From Lamprobacter sp046541315 (GTDB taxonomy: Bacteria > Pseudomonadota > Gammaproteobacteria > Chromatiales > Chromatiaceae): a stretch of 7,923 nt of DNA. The notes beneath the pieces are model-generated. The model was given only the letters and a program-made list of their open reading frames with translations, made no database searches and had not been told where the DNA came from. The position numbers were made by a program, and so were the translations under genes. The stretch covers positions 1 through 7,923 of the forward strand of contig NZ_JBKHDN010000131.1 in the NCBI RefSeq assembly GCF_046541315.1, read 5' to 3'. Shown here in pieces: positions 1-6,675 of the stretch (positions are counted from its first letter, which is position 1; each line of letters starts with the position of its first letter).

Positions 1-9
1 CAACTTCGC

Positions 10-1266
10 TCACTCACCGAGGCCTTGGACCCTCAGCCATCGGGCCTTCGATGAACAAAATCGACGCAGCCGCTCAACGCTCGCGCTGACCCCCTCGCCG
101 TCGGCGAGTACCGCGTTCGGATCTTGCACCCAGGTAGCGATATCCGCGCGCACCCGTGCGCCTTGCAGATCGCGCGGCAGCATGTGCCAGCCATCGGCGT
201 AGAGCAGGAGCCGGAGTTCCGCGGTATCGAGCGGAACCCCCTCGATAAACCGGCAGAAGGCACGCGGCGGAATGATGCTGTCGCGCTCGCCGTAGAGGAT
301 CAGCGTTGGAAAGCGTGGGTCGCGCGTCCGGCGCGCGGCGGGCCAGGCAACGGCCCGATCCATCAGGTTGGTCACGCCCCAGAGCGCCTCGATCCGGGTC
401 GCCTTGATCACCAGCGGGTCACGACCCATCGCCCGCAGCATTGACCGATTGTCGGACGGCGAGATCGACACGCCCTCGCCGGTGAGCTTGAGTCCGGGCA
501 AGGTGCGGGCGGCGAACGCGAGCGCCGCGCGTTGGTACCAAGGCATGCTGGCGCGCGACCAGACTGCGGGCGCGATCAACACCAGTCCGTCCACCTCCAG
601 GGGCGCCTCGGCATCGGCGCTGAGCGCGACTGCCGCGCCCATGCTTTCGCCGATGAGGATCAACCGCGCGTGCGGATGGCGCGTGCGCAACAGCCCGATC
701 AGGGCGCGGAGGTCGGCGCTGAGCCGCTCGCTGCCATGCCAGCGCCCGCTCTGACGGGTGCGGCCGAAACCGCGTTGGTCGAAGGCGTAAGTCGTGATTC
801 CGCGCTTGGCGAGGTGCGTGCCGAGCGGCTCGAAGGCCTGACTGTAATCGTTGAAACCATGCAGCCCGAGGACGACGGTCTGCGGTCGCTCGGCGTCGCC
901 CCAGCGTTGAAAGGGCAGCCGATAGCCATCGGCCATGCGGGCTGCGGTCGGCATCAGTCGCGGCTGGAGTGACGCGGCGTTGGCGGCAACGGTGGCCGAC
1001 GGATTCGATGTGGATGTCATGGATGCGAGCGGCCGCGTGCCGCAGGCGCTGAGTGGAAGACCGAGCCATAGGCCAAACAAGAGCGCGCTCGCGACGCCCA
1101 GCCAAGACGACGCTCGCGCCGGCACGGGATCTCGGCTGGCGCGGGTCGCTGCCGATCGCCAATGGCGCATCGTGCGATGGCTCAGTGATGCCGCTGGTCC
1201 CCAGCGTCGGCGATCCATGGTGCGTCTGCGGCGCTGGGTTGGGGGGAAGCGGAATGATGGCCGCAT
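10..1266 (-). CDS. Putative lipoprotein alpha/beta hydrolase (monoacylglycerol lipase / lysophospholipase-like)
   Basis: Serine hydrolase of the alpha/beta fold, probably exported and lipid-anchored, acting on a lipid or other ester; the substrate cannot be read. Numbering from the ATG at 1266 (418 aa), the fold's marks appear in order: LHGF oxyanion-side motif (135-138), FDQRGFGRT (162-170), nucleophile elbow GESMG with Ser208, acid in YGERDSIIPP (Asp329), and base in GWH (His361), so the catalytic triad is complete. A hydrophobic run ends in LSAC, a lipobox with Cys75. The start is uncertain. The listed extent is the longest form and begins 7 bp after the dehydrogenase stop, but it puts about 50 Arg-rich residues before the signal core. 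A GTG at 1125 would give a normal signal peptide of about 27 residues before Cys; an ATG at 1170 is intermediate. None has a strong Shine-Dalgarno. It probably shares a transcript with the upstream dehydrogenase. The fold is secure, the substrate unknown. Confidence 0.85.
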   Translation of the reverse strand: MRPSFRFPPTQRRRRTMDRRRWGPAASLSHRTMRHWRSAATRASRDPVPARASSWLGVASALLFGLWLGLPLSACGTRPLASMTSTSNPSATVAANAASLQPRLMPTAARMADGYRLPFQRWGDAERPQTVVLGLHGFNDYSQAFEPLGTHLAKRGITTYAFDQRGFGRTRQSGRWHGSERLSADLRALIGLLRTRHPHARLILIGESMGAAVALSADAEAPLEVDGLVLIAPAVWSRASMPWYQRAALAFAARTLPGLKLTGEGVSISPSDNRSMLRAMGRDPLVIKATRIEALWGVTNLMDRAVAWPAARRTRDPRFPTLILYGERDSIIPPRAFCRFIEGVPLDTAELRLLLYADGWHMLPRDLQGARVRADIATWVQDPNAVLADGEGVSASVERLRRFCSSKARWLRVQGLGE

Positions 1267-1273
1267 CAGCCAC

Positions 1274-2230
1274 TCAGCGGCAGTCGATCAGCACCTTCAG
1301 CACGCCTGGCTCGGCGGCCCGTTGCAGCGCTTGCACGCCCTCGGACAGGGGCAGGCGGGCGTCGATCAATGGGGTTGGGTCGACTTGCTGGCGTTCGAGC
1401 AGCCGCAAAGCGGCCGGGAAGGGACCGCAGCGCGAGCCGAGGACGCGAATCTCGTCGACCACCAACGACGACAGATCGACCGCGACCTCGCCGCGATAGG
1501 TGCTCTTCAGACAGAGGGTGCCGCGCGGGCGCAGCGCCTGGCGCGCCAGCGCGAAGCCGCCGGGGGCGCCGCTGGCCTCGACCACGAGATCGTAGCCGCC
1601 AGCGGCCACCTCCGACTCGCCTAGGCAGCGCGTGGCGATGCCGTCCAGGCGCTGGCGCTGATGGGCATGTCGCGCCACCACATCCAACTCGGCACCGGTC
1701 AGGGCGAGCACCCGCGCGATCAGCTGCCCGAGCCGGCCCGCCCCGACCACGAGCACCCGCTGCGAGGGCTTGATGTGGACCTGTTGCGGGATCTGCAGCG
1801 CGGCTGCCAGCGGCTCGGTGAACACCGCAGCGGTATCCGGCACCGTCTCCGGCACCCGATGCAGATTCCCGAGCGGCAGGCACAGGAATTCGGCGAAGGC
1901 GCCGTCGTGCTGTTTGATCCCGAGTACCGCGCGGCGCAGACAATGATTCGGCCGGCAGGCCCGACACTCGCTGCAATGACCGCAGCTCAGGTTGATCGTG
2001 CCGACGACGCGCGCGCCGATCCGCTCGGGCGCATCCGGGGCGGCGGCGATCTCGCCGACGAACTCATGGCCGAGCACGCCGCGAAACGGATAATAGCCGT
2101 CCAGCAGGGCGAGGTCGGTGGAACAGACGCCGGCCAGGCGGACCCGCACCAAGGCCTCGCCGGTGGCCGGGGAGGGTACGGGCAGATCGGTGTGCAGTCG
2201 CACCTCGTCATCAAGCCAAATGGCCTTCAT
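1274..2230 (-). CDS. Zinc-dependent medium-chain dehydrogenase/reductase (alcohol dehydrogenase-like)
   Basis: Predicted 318-aa cytosolic oxidoreductase of the zinc-containing MDR superfamily, interconverting an alcohol and a carbonyl compound; the substrate is not recognisable. Visible marks: catalytic-zinc ligands Cys36 (GVCSTD), His55-Glu56 (GHE) and probably Glu139 (TEP); a structural-zinc lobe with Cys83, Cys86, Cys89 and Cys97; and a Rossmann dinucleotide loop GAGRLG at 163-168. The second beta strand ends in Ala-Arg-His (186-188) with no acidic residue, which in this fold favours NADP(H) over NAD(H); that is an inference. It is shorter than typical members (about 340-380 aa). An extra cysteine, Cys92, sits where the family usually has Gly. 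The start at 2230 was chosen because MKAIW is a typical N-terminus and GGAGTG lies about 8 nt upstream; a longer open frame to 2323 looks non-coding. It is divergent from egtB and upstream of the lipase-like gene on the same strand. Confidence 0.88.
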   Translation of the reverse strand: MKAIWLDDEVRLHTDLPVPSPATGEALVRVRLAGVCSTDLALLDGYYPFRGVLGHEFVGEIAAAPDAPERIGARVVGTINLSCGHCSECRACRPNHCLRRAVLGIKQHDGAFAEFLCLPLGNLHRVPETVPDTAAVFTEPLAAALQIPQQVHIKPSQRVLVVGAGRLGQLIARVLALTGAELDVVARHAHQRQRLDGIATRCLGESEVAAGGYDLVVEASGAPGGFALARQALRPRGTLCLKSTYRGEVAVDLSSLVVDEIRVLGSRCGPFPAALRLLERQQVDPTPLIDARLPLSEGVQALQRAAEPGVLKVLIDCR

Positions 2231-2250
2231 GAGCAGCACTCCGGCAGTTG

Positions 2251-2272
2251 GATGGAATCCATCGGCGGATGG
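2251..2272. repeat. Nested inverted repeat GATGG-CCATC-GATGG in the dehydrogenase leader
   Basis: GATGGA-A-TCCATC (2251-2263) is a perfect palindrome around one base, and its right arm can instead pair with a second GATGG at 2268-2272 across GGCG. The element lies 21-42 bp ahead of the dehydrogenase ATG, so it could be an operator or two mutually exclusive RNA hairpins in the leader. The symmetry is seen directly; the role is inferred and unproven. Confidence 0.4.
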
Positions 2273-2447
2273 GCGGACGGATCGCCGGCCGCTGGACCGG
2301 CGAAGGCCGAGCCGACATGGCAACCGGGCCTCGGGTTATCCTTGGTCTTGGCATGGAAAAGCGCTGCGACTGGAAATTTGACGCGCATACCGCCAATTCA
2401 GCGGCTGCACGAGACAATCCCTCAGGCTTCGCGTCCATCGCCAGCAC

Positions 2448-2472
2448 TTGACACCATCGATCGCCTTATTCT
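2448..2472 (+). promoter_or_regulatory. Possible egtB promoter (perfect -35 hexamer, poor -10)
   Basis: TTGACA at 2448-2453 matches the sigma-70 -35 consensus fully. The best AT-rich candidate for a -10 is TATTCT at 2467-2472, but the spacing is only 13 bp; at the normal 17 bp the sequence is CTCAAC, a poor match. If used, the transcript would have a leader of roughly 25 nt before the egtB ATG. The first three bases of the hexamer also form a TTG codon in frame with egtB, which could mislead start calling. Confidence 0.35.
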
Positions 2473-2504
2473 CAACCCCTCAGACCGGACACCAGGAGAG
2501 CCTG

Positions 2505-3860
2505 ATGCCCATAATGGATGAAACCCACCTTGCCGCCGCCTATGGTCGCGTGCGGGCCTTCACCGAGCAGCTCTGCGAGCCCCTCGAGATCGAGGATTAC
2601 GGACTCCAGACCGCCGTCGAGGCGAGCCCGCCGAAGTGGCATCTCGCCCACGTTTCCTGGTTCTTCGAGACCTTTTTGCTCAAGCCCTTCCTCGCCGGTT
2701 ATCAGGTCTTCCACCCGCAATTCGAGCATCTGTTCAACTCGTACTATGAACAGACCGAGGCCGGCTTCTGGCCGCGACCGCAGCGCGGGTTGCTCTCGCG
2801 CCCGACAGTGGCCGAGGTCTATGCCTACCGTCGCCATGTCGATGACGCCATGGCGCGGTTGCTCGCCGAATGTCCCGCCGAGCACGCCGAGACCATCCAG
2901 GCGCGGCTCGAGATCGGGCTCAACCATGAGCAGCAACATCAGGAACTGCTCGTCACCGATATCAAGTACAACCTGGCCTACAACCCTTTGCGTCCAGCCT
3001 ATCGCGCCGACCTGCCGCTGGCAAAGGTGCAAGACCCGGTGCCGCTGACCTTCACCGGCTTCGCGGGCGGCGTGTACAGCTTTGGGGCCGGGCCAGAGGC
3101 GAGCCAACCTCCGCACCAGCACCCGAATCAGCACAACGGCCAAACGCAGCGCCAGAGTCACAGCGAGAACCACAGCGCGAACCTCACCCAGGGTTTCGCC
3201 TACGACAACGAATTCCCCCGCCATCAGCGGCTGCTGGAGCCGTTCCGGCTTGCCGATCGCCTGGTCACCAACGCCGAGTACCTGGCCTTCATCGAGGATG
3301 GCGGTTATCGTCACCCGGGGCTTTGGCTCTCCGACGGCTGGGCGCGGATCAAGCACGAGGGCTGGCAGGCCCCGCTCTACTGGGAGGCGCTCGATGGTGT
3401 GTGGCACGAAACCACGCTCGGCGGTCGCCGTCCGCTGAATCCGGCCGAGCCGGTCTGCCACATCAGCTACTTCGAGGCCGAGGCCTACGCGCGCTGGGCC
3501 GGGCGGCGGCTGCCGACCGAGTTCGAATGGGAGCATGCCGCCGCCGGTCGCCCGGTGGCGGGCCATTTCGTCGATGACGGTCGCTTGCATCCCACCCCGG
3601 CCGCTGCCGGCACGCTCCAGCAGTTGTTCGGCGATTGCTGGGAATGGACCGCCTCGGCCTATCTGCCCTATCCGCGCTATCGTGCCGTGGATGGCGCGCT
3701 CGGCGAGTACAACGGCAAATTCATGAGTGGGCAGATGGTCCTGCGCGGCGGCTCCTGCGCGACCTCGCGCAATCATGCGCGCGCCACCTATCGCAATTTC
3801 TTCTATCCCCACGAGCGCTGGCAGTTCAAGGGCATCCGGCTGGCGGAGGACTTGGCATGA
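2505..3860 (+). CDS. egtB: Ergothioneine biosynthesis protein EgtB (hercynine oxygenase, sulfoxide synthase)
   Basis: Non-heme iron enzyme that uses O2 to join the hercynine imidazole C2 to a thiol donor, giving a hercynyl-cysteine-type sulfoxide on the way to ergothioneine; cytosolic. At 451 aa it shows the two-domain plan: an N-terminal DinB-type bundle (about 10-165) with the three expected iron-ligand histidines, His49 (LAHVSWFFE) and His141/His145 (HEQQH), then a formylglycine-generating-enzyme-like domain (from about 183) with VTNAEYLAFIEDGGY, RLPTEFEWE, GDCWEWTAS and a C-terminal RGGSCATS...RNFFYP...GIRL. The ATG at 2505 was chosen because AGGAG lies 6 nt upstream; the in-frame TTG at 2448 overlaps a promoter-like hexamer. 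Residues about 198-227 are an unusual Pro/His/Gln/Asn-rich insertion. The stop overlaps the egtD start by 4 bp (ATGA). Whether the donor is gamma-glutamylcysteine or cysteine cannot be read, since no egtA or egtC lies in the window. Confidence 0.95.
   Translation: MPIMDETHLAAAYGRVRAFTEQLCEPLEIEDYGLQTAVEASPPKWHLAHVSWFFETFLLKPFLAGYQVFHPQFEHLFNSYYEQTEAGFWPRPQRGLLSRPTVAEVYAYRRHVDDAMARLLAECPAEHAETIQARLEIGLNHEQQHQELLVTDIKYNLAYNPLRPAYRADLPLAKVQDPVPLTFTGFAGGVYSFGAGPEASQPPHQHPNQHNGQTQRQSHSENHSANLTQGFAYDNEFPRHQRLLEPFRLADRLVTNAEYLAFIEDGGYRHPGLWLSDGWARIKHEGWQAPLYWEALDGVWHETTLGGRRPLNPAEPVCHISYFEAEAYARWAGRRLPTEFEWEHAAAGRPVAGHFVDDGRLHPTPAAAGTLQQLFGDCWEWTASAYLPYPRYRAVDGALGEYNGKFMSGQMVLRGGSCATSRNHARATYRNFFYPHERWQFKGIRLAEDLA
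3096..3182 (+). repeat. Low-complexity His/Gln/Asn-rich insert in egtB with 12-bp tandem repeat
   Basis: This coding segment between the first strand of the FGE-like domain (GGVYSFGAG) and FAYDNE holds five His and many Gln and Asn in about 29 residues. At its end, CACAGCGAGAAC (3159-3170) is followed directly by CACAGCGCGAAC (3171-3182), a 12-bp tandem copy with one mismatch, which points to growth by slippage or duplication. Other EgtB proteins, as I recall them, have only a few residues at this junction. Confidence 0.7.
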
Positions 3861-4873
3861 TCGCTTCGACCGACCCGACCACGGCCAATCCGATCTTCTT
3901 TCATGATTATCATCCCGCCCCGGCGGATCTGCGCGCCGAGGTTCTGGCTGGCCTCGCCAAGCCGCGCAAGCAGCTCTCGCCGAAGTTGTTCTACGACGCC
4001 GAAGGCTCGAAGCTGTTCGACGCCATCTGCGAGCTGCCCGAGTACTATCCGACCCGCACCGAGATCGCCATCCTGCGCGCGCACGGTGCCGAGATGGCCC
4101 AGCGCCTCGGCCGCGAGGCGCTGTTGGTCGAACTCGGCAGCGGCAGCAGTCTGAAGATCCAGGTCCTGCTCGAGGCCTTGCGGCCGGCGGTCTACATGCC
4201 GGTCGACATCTCCAGCGCGCATCTCCAGCAGTCGGCGCAGGCGCTTGCGGCGGCGTTTCCGAAGCTCGAGGTGCATGCGGTCTGCGCCGACTACTCGGCG
4301 CCGTTCGAGCTGCCGGTCGATGATCACGAGCACCCGCGTGCGGCCTTCTTCCCCGGCTCCTCGATCGGCAATTTCGAGCCCGACGAGGCCGAGCAATTGC
4401 TGCACCGCGTCGGCGCCATCCTCGGCGCCGAGGGACGGCTGCTGATCGGCGTCGATCTGATCAAGGAGCGGGAGCGTCTCGAGCGGGCGTATAACGATGC
4501 CGCCGGGGTCACCGCCGCGTTCAACATGAACCTGCTCAGCCGTATCAACCGCGAGCTGGAGGGAGGGTTCGATCTCAGTCGCTTCCGTCACGAGGCCTTC
4601 TTCAACCCCGAGCAGAGCCGCGTCGAGATGCACCTGCTCAGCACCTGCGATCAGCGGGTCGCGGTCGCCGGCGCGACCTTCGCCTTCCGCGAGGGCGAAA
4701 CCATCCATACCGAGTGCTCGCACAAATACAGCATCGACGGCTTCCATGCGCTGGCCGGCCGCGCCGGCTTCGAGGCCGAGCAGGTCTGGACCGATCCCGA
4801 ACAGTTGTTCAGCGTGCACTGCCTGGTCTATCGGCCTTCGGAGCGGCCCTCGGCCATGTGCGCTGAGCCATGA
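3857..4873 (+). CDS. egtD: L-histidine N-alpha-methyltransferase EgtD
   Basis: SAM-dependent enzyme that trimethylates the alpha-amino group of L-histidine to hercynine, the first committed step of ergothioneine synthesis; cytosolic. The 338-aa length fits the family (about 320-340). Visible marks: the family signature LSPKLFYDAEGSKLFD...LPEYYPTRTE (40-69), SAM loop VELGSGSS (91-98), acidic residue at the end of the next strand (Asp117 in PVDIS), FFPGSSIGNF (164-173) with Asn172 in the position of the histidine-binding Asn, and HTECSHKYS with Glu286 and Ser288, matching by spacing the Glu282/Ser284 pair known to bind histidine in the mycobacterial enzyme. The start is fixed by GGAGGA at 3844-3849, 7 nt upstream, and by the 4-bp ATGA overlap with the egtB stop. 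Its own stop overlaps the ubiD start in the same way, so the three genes should be co-translated. Confidence 0.95.
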   Translation: MIASTDPTTANPIFFHDYHPAPADLRAEVLAGLAKPRKQLSPKLFYDAEGSKLFDAICELPEYYPTRTEIAILRAHGAEMAQRLGREALLVELGSGSSLKIQVLLEALRPAVYMPVDISSAHLQQSAQALAAAFPKLEVHAVCADYSAPFELPVDDHEHPRAAFFPGSSIGNFEPDEAEQLLHRVGAILGAEGRLLIGVDLIKERERLERAYNDAAGVTAAFNMNLLSRINRELEGGFDLSRFRHEAFFNPEQSRVEMHLLSTCDQRVAVAGATFAFREGETIHTECSHKYSIDGFHALAGRAGFEAEQVWTDPEQLFSVHCLVYRPSERPSAMCAEP

Positions 4874-6336
4874 AGTACCGGGATCTGCGCGACTTCATCG
4901 AACAGCTCGAGCAGCGCGGCGAACTCAAGCGCATCGGCGTCGAGGTCGATCCGCATCTGGAGGTCACCGAGATCTGCGATCGCACCCTGCGCGCGGGTGG
5001 TCCGGCGCTGCTGTTCGAGCGCCCCAAGGGCTCGCAGGTGCCGCTGCTCGGCAACCTGTTCGGCACCCCGCGACGGGTCGCGCTCGGCATGGGCGAGGAA
5101 TCGGTCGCGGCACTGCGCGAGGTCGGCAAGCTGCTTGCCTTTCTCAAGGAACCGGAGCCGCCGAAGGGGATGAAGGAGGCCTGGCACAGCCTGCCGATCT
5201 TCAAGAAGGTGCTCGACATGGCGCCCAAGGTGCGGCGTCAGCCGCCCTGTCAGGAGCAGGTGTTCGAGGGCGAGCAGGTCGATCTGTCGCGCTTCCCGAT
5301 CCAGCACTGCTGGCCGGGCGACGCGGCGCCGCTGATCACCTGGGGACTGGTGATCACGCGCGGGCCGGAGAAGTCGCGCCAGAATCTCGGTATCTACCGG
5401 ATGCAGGTGCTCGGCCGCAATCGGGCGATCATGCGCTGGCTCGCGCATCGTGGCGGGGCGCTCGATTTTCGCGACTGGCAGCGCGCGCATCCCGGCCAGC
5501 CGTTTCCGATCGCGGTGGCGCTCGGCGCCGATCCGGCCACCATCCTGGGCGCGGTGACGCCGGTGCCGGATACTCTCTCCGAGTACGCCTTCGCCGGCCT
5601 GCTGCGCGGCAGTCGCACCGAACTCGCTGCCTGTCTCGGCTCGGAGCTGCAGGTGCCGGCCAGCGCCGAGATCGTCCTCGAGGGCCATCTGCATCCCGAC
5701 GACAGGGCCCCGGAAGGGCCGTTCGGCGACCACACCGGCTACTACAACGAGGTCGATGAGTTCCCGGTCTTCACCATCGATCGCCTCACCCAGCGCCAGC
5801 GGCCGATCTATCACAGCACCTACACCGGCCGGCCACCGGATGAGCCGGCGATCCTCGGCGTGGCCCTCAATGAGGTCTTCGTGCCGATTTTGCAGAAGCA
5901 GTTCCCGGAGATCGCCGACTTCTACCTACCGCCCGAGGGCTGTTCCTATCGGCTCGCGGTGGTGGCGATGAAGAAACAATATCCAGGCCATGCCAAGCGC
6001 GTGATGCTGGGCGTCTGGTCGTTCCTGCGCCAGTTCATGTACACCAAGTTCGTCATCGTCGTCGACGACGACATCGATGCCCGCGACTGGAAGGACGTGA
6101 TCTGGGCCATGACCACGCGCATGGACCCGGCACGGGATACGGTGATGATCGAGAACACGCCGATCGATTATCTCGATTTCGCCTCGCCGGTCTCTGGGCT
6201 GGGCTCGAAGATCGGCTTCGATGCCACCAGCAAATGGCCCGGCGAGACCACGCGCGAATGGGGTCGGCCGATCCAGATGGATGCCGAGGTCAAGGCGCGG
6301 GTCGACCGGCTCTGGCCGCGCCTCGGACTCGATTGA
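4870..6336 (+). CDS. ubiD: UbiD, 4-hydroxy-3-polyprenylbenzoate decarboxylase (prenyl-FMN dependent)
   Basis: Catalyses non-oxidative decarboxylation of 4-hydroxy-3-polyprenylbenzoate to 2-polyprenylphenol in ubiquinone biosynthesis, using prenylated FMN made by UbiX (not in this window) plus a divalent metal, probably at the membrane surface. The 488-aa product is close to the E. coli length (about 497) and shares long motifs with it: NLGIYR (172-177), IMRWLAHRGGALDF, SEYAFAG, EGPFGDHTGYYNE (282-294), KQYPGHAKRV and NTPIDYLDFASPVSGLGSK. Asn172 and Glu238 (metal ligands) and Asp287 (proposed proton donor) fall at the numbers I recall for E. coli UbiD, so the enzyme looks intact. The ATG overlaps the egtD stop (ATGA), and only a weak GAG precedes it, so initiation probably depends on coupling to egtD. 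A paralogous aromatic-acid decarboxylase is less likely, given the near-collinear match. Confidence 0.95.
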   Translation: MKYRDLRDFIEQLEQRGELKRIGVEVDPHLEVTEICDRTLRAGGPALLFERPKGSQVPLLGNLFGTPRRVALGMGEESVAALREVGKLLAFLKEPEPPKGMKEAWHSLPIFKKVLDMAPKVRRQPPCQEQVFEGEQVDLSRFPIQHCWPGDAAPLITWGLVITRGPEKSRQNLGIYRMQVLGRNRAIMRWLAHRGGALDFRDWQRAHPGQPFPIAVALGADPATILGAVTPVPDTLSEYAFAGLLRGSRTELAACLGSELQVPASAEIVLEGHLHPDDRAPEGPFGDHTGYYNEVDEFPVFTIDRLTQRQRPIYHSTYTGRPPDEPAILGVALNEVFVPILQKQFPEIADFYLPPEGCSYRLAVVAMKKQYPGHAKRVMLGVWSFLRQFMYTKFVIVVDDDIDARDWKDVIWAMTTRMDPARDTVMIENTPIDYLDFASPVSGLGSKIGFDATSKWPGETTREWGRPIQMDAEVKARVDRLWPRLGLD

Positions 6337-6343
6337 GCCACCA

Positions 6344-6376
6344 GCGCTGCCTGCCGATCAGGGTGCAGGGCAGCGC
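6344..6376. terminator. GC-rich hairpin between convergent ubiD and the RRM gene
   Basis: GCGCTGCCTGC (6344-6354) pairs with GCAGGGCAGCGC (6365-6376) with a single bulged base and a 10-nt loop. It lies between the converging stops of ubiD and the RNA-binding-protein gene, where a bidirectional terminator would be expected. No T-run follows on either side, so this is not a textbook intrinsic terminator. Confidence 0.35.
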
Positions 6377-6408
6377 GCGGATGGGCACGGTCGGTTGCGG
6401 CTAGGCGC

Positions 6409-6675
6409 TCAGTAACGCCGTTGCGGTCTTTCGGTGCGGGGTCTGGCCTCGTTGACGGTCAATTTGCGCCCATCCTGCATGGTGTCGTTCAGCGCCCGGA
6501 TGGCATCCTCGGCCTCGGACTGATTGGGCATGTCGACGAAGCCGAAGCCTTTCGATTGACCGGAGAACTTATCCTTGATCACATCAGCGCTGGCGACCTC
6601 GCCGAACTCGCTGAACATCTCGCGCAACGTCTCGTCATTGACCGTGTATTTCAGGTTACCTACGTAGATCCTCAT
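6409..6675 (-). CDS. Small RNA-binding protein with a single RRM domain
   Basis: An 88-aa protein that is almost entirely one RNA recognition motif. RNP2 is IYVGNL (3-8) and RNP1 is KGFGFVDM (42-49); the aromatic residues Tyr4, Phe44 and Phe46 that stack on RNA bases are present. A short basic tail (ARPRTERPQRRY) follows, without the Gly-rich extension of some cyanobacterial Rbp proteins. The family is found in proteobacteria and cyanobacteria; in cyanobacteria members are often cold-induced, but the targets in proteobacteria are mostly unknown to me. The ATG at 6675 gives the exact beta1 strand (MRIYVGNL), with a weak GAGAATGAG ahead of it. It is convergent with ubiD and 156 bp downstream of the metal-permease gene on the same strand, a gap long enough for its own promoter. 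Assignment to the RRM family is secure; the biological role is not. Confidence 0.93.
   Translation of the reverse strand: MRIYVGNLKYTVNDETLREMFSEFGEVASADVIKDKFSGQSKGFGFVDMPNQSEAEDAIRALNDTMQDGRKLTVNEARPRTERPQRRY

Larger units (their letters stand above)
2231..2504. promoter_or_regulatory. Divergent intergenic region between the dehydrogenase and egtB
   Basis: This 274-bp non-coding stretch must carry the promoters for both directions. In the dehydrogenase leader there are nested GATGG/CCATC inverted repeats (2251-2272) and a 7-bp perfect GC-rich inverted repeat, TCGCCGG at 2282-2288 with CCGGCGA at 2297-2303 around an 8-nt loop. On the egtB side there is a perfect TTGACA at 2448-2453. I found no convincing sigma-70 promoter facing the dehydrogenase and no recognisable binding site of a named regulator. 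Confidence 0.6.

Noticed and set aside
2448..2504. TTG at 2448 as the start of egtB
   Set aside because: The TTG is part of a TTGACA hexamer, no ribosome binding site precedes it, and AGGAG sits correctly for the ATG at 2505.
1661..2521. Plus-strand open frame across the dehydrogenase and the intergenic region
   Set aside because: Antisense to a clear MDR gene and running through a non-coding region; no recognisable protein features.
2472..3812. A 446-codon open frame on the minus strand opposite egtB
   Set aside because: Its product is low in recognisable motifs, and it lies wholly opposite a well-supported gene in GC-rich DNA, where antisense frames stay open by codon bias.
3803..4819. 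Long minus-strand open frame opposite egtD
   Set aside because: Same reason: complete overlap with egtD, which has clear family motifs; the antisense product shows none.
4828..5814. Long minus-strand open frame opposite ubiD
   Set aside because: Shadow of ubiD; no domain seen.
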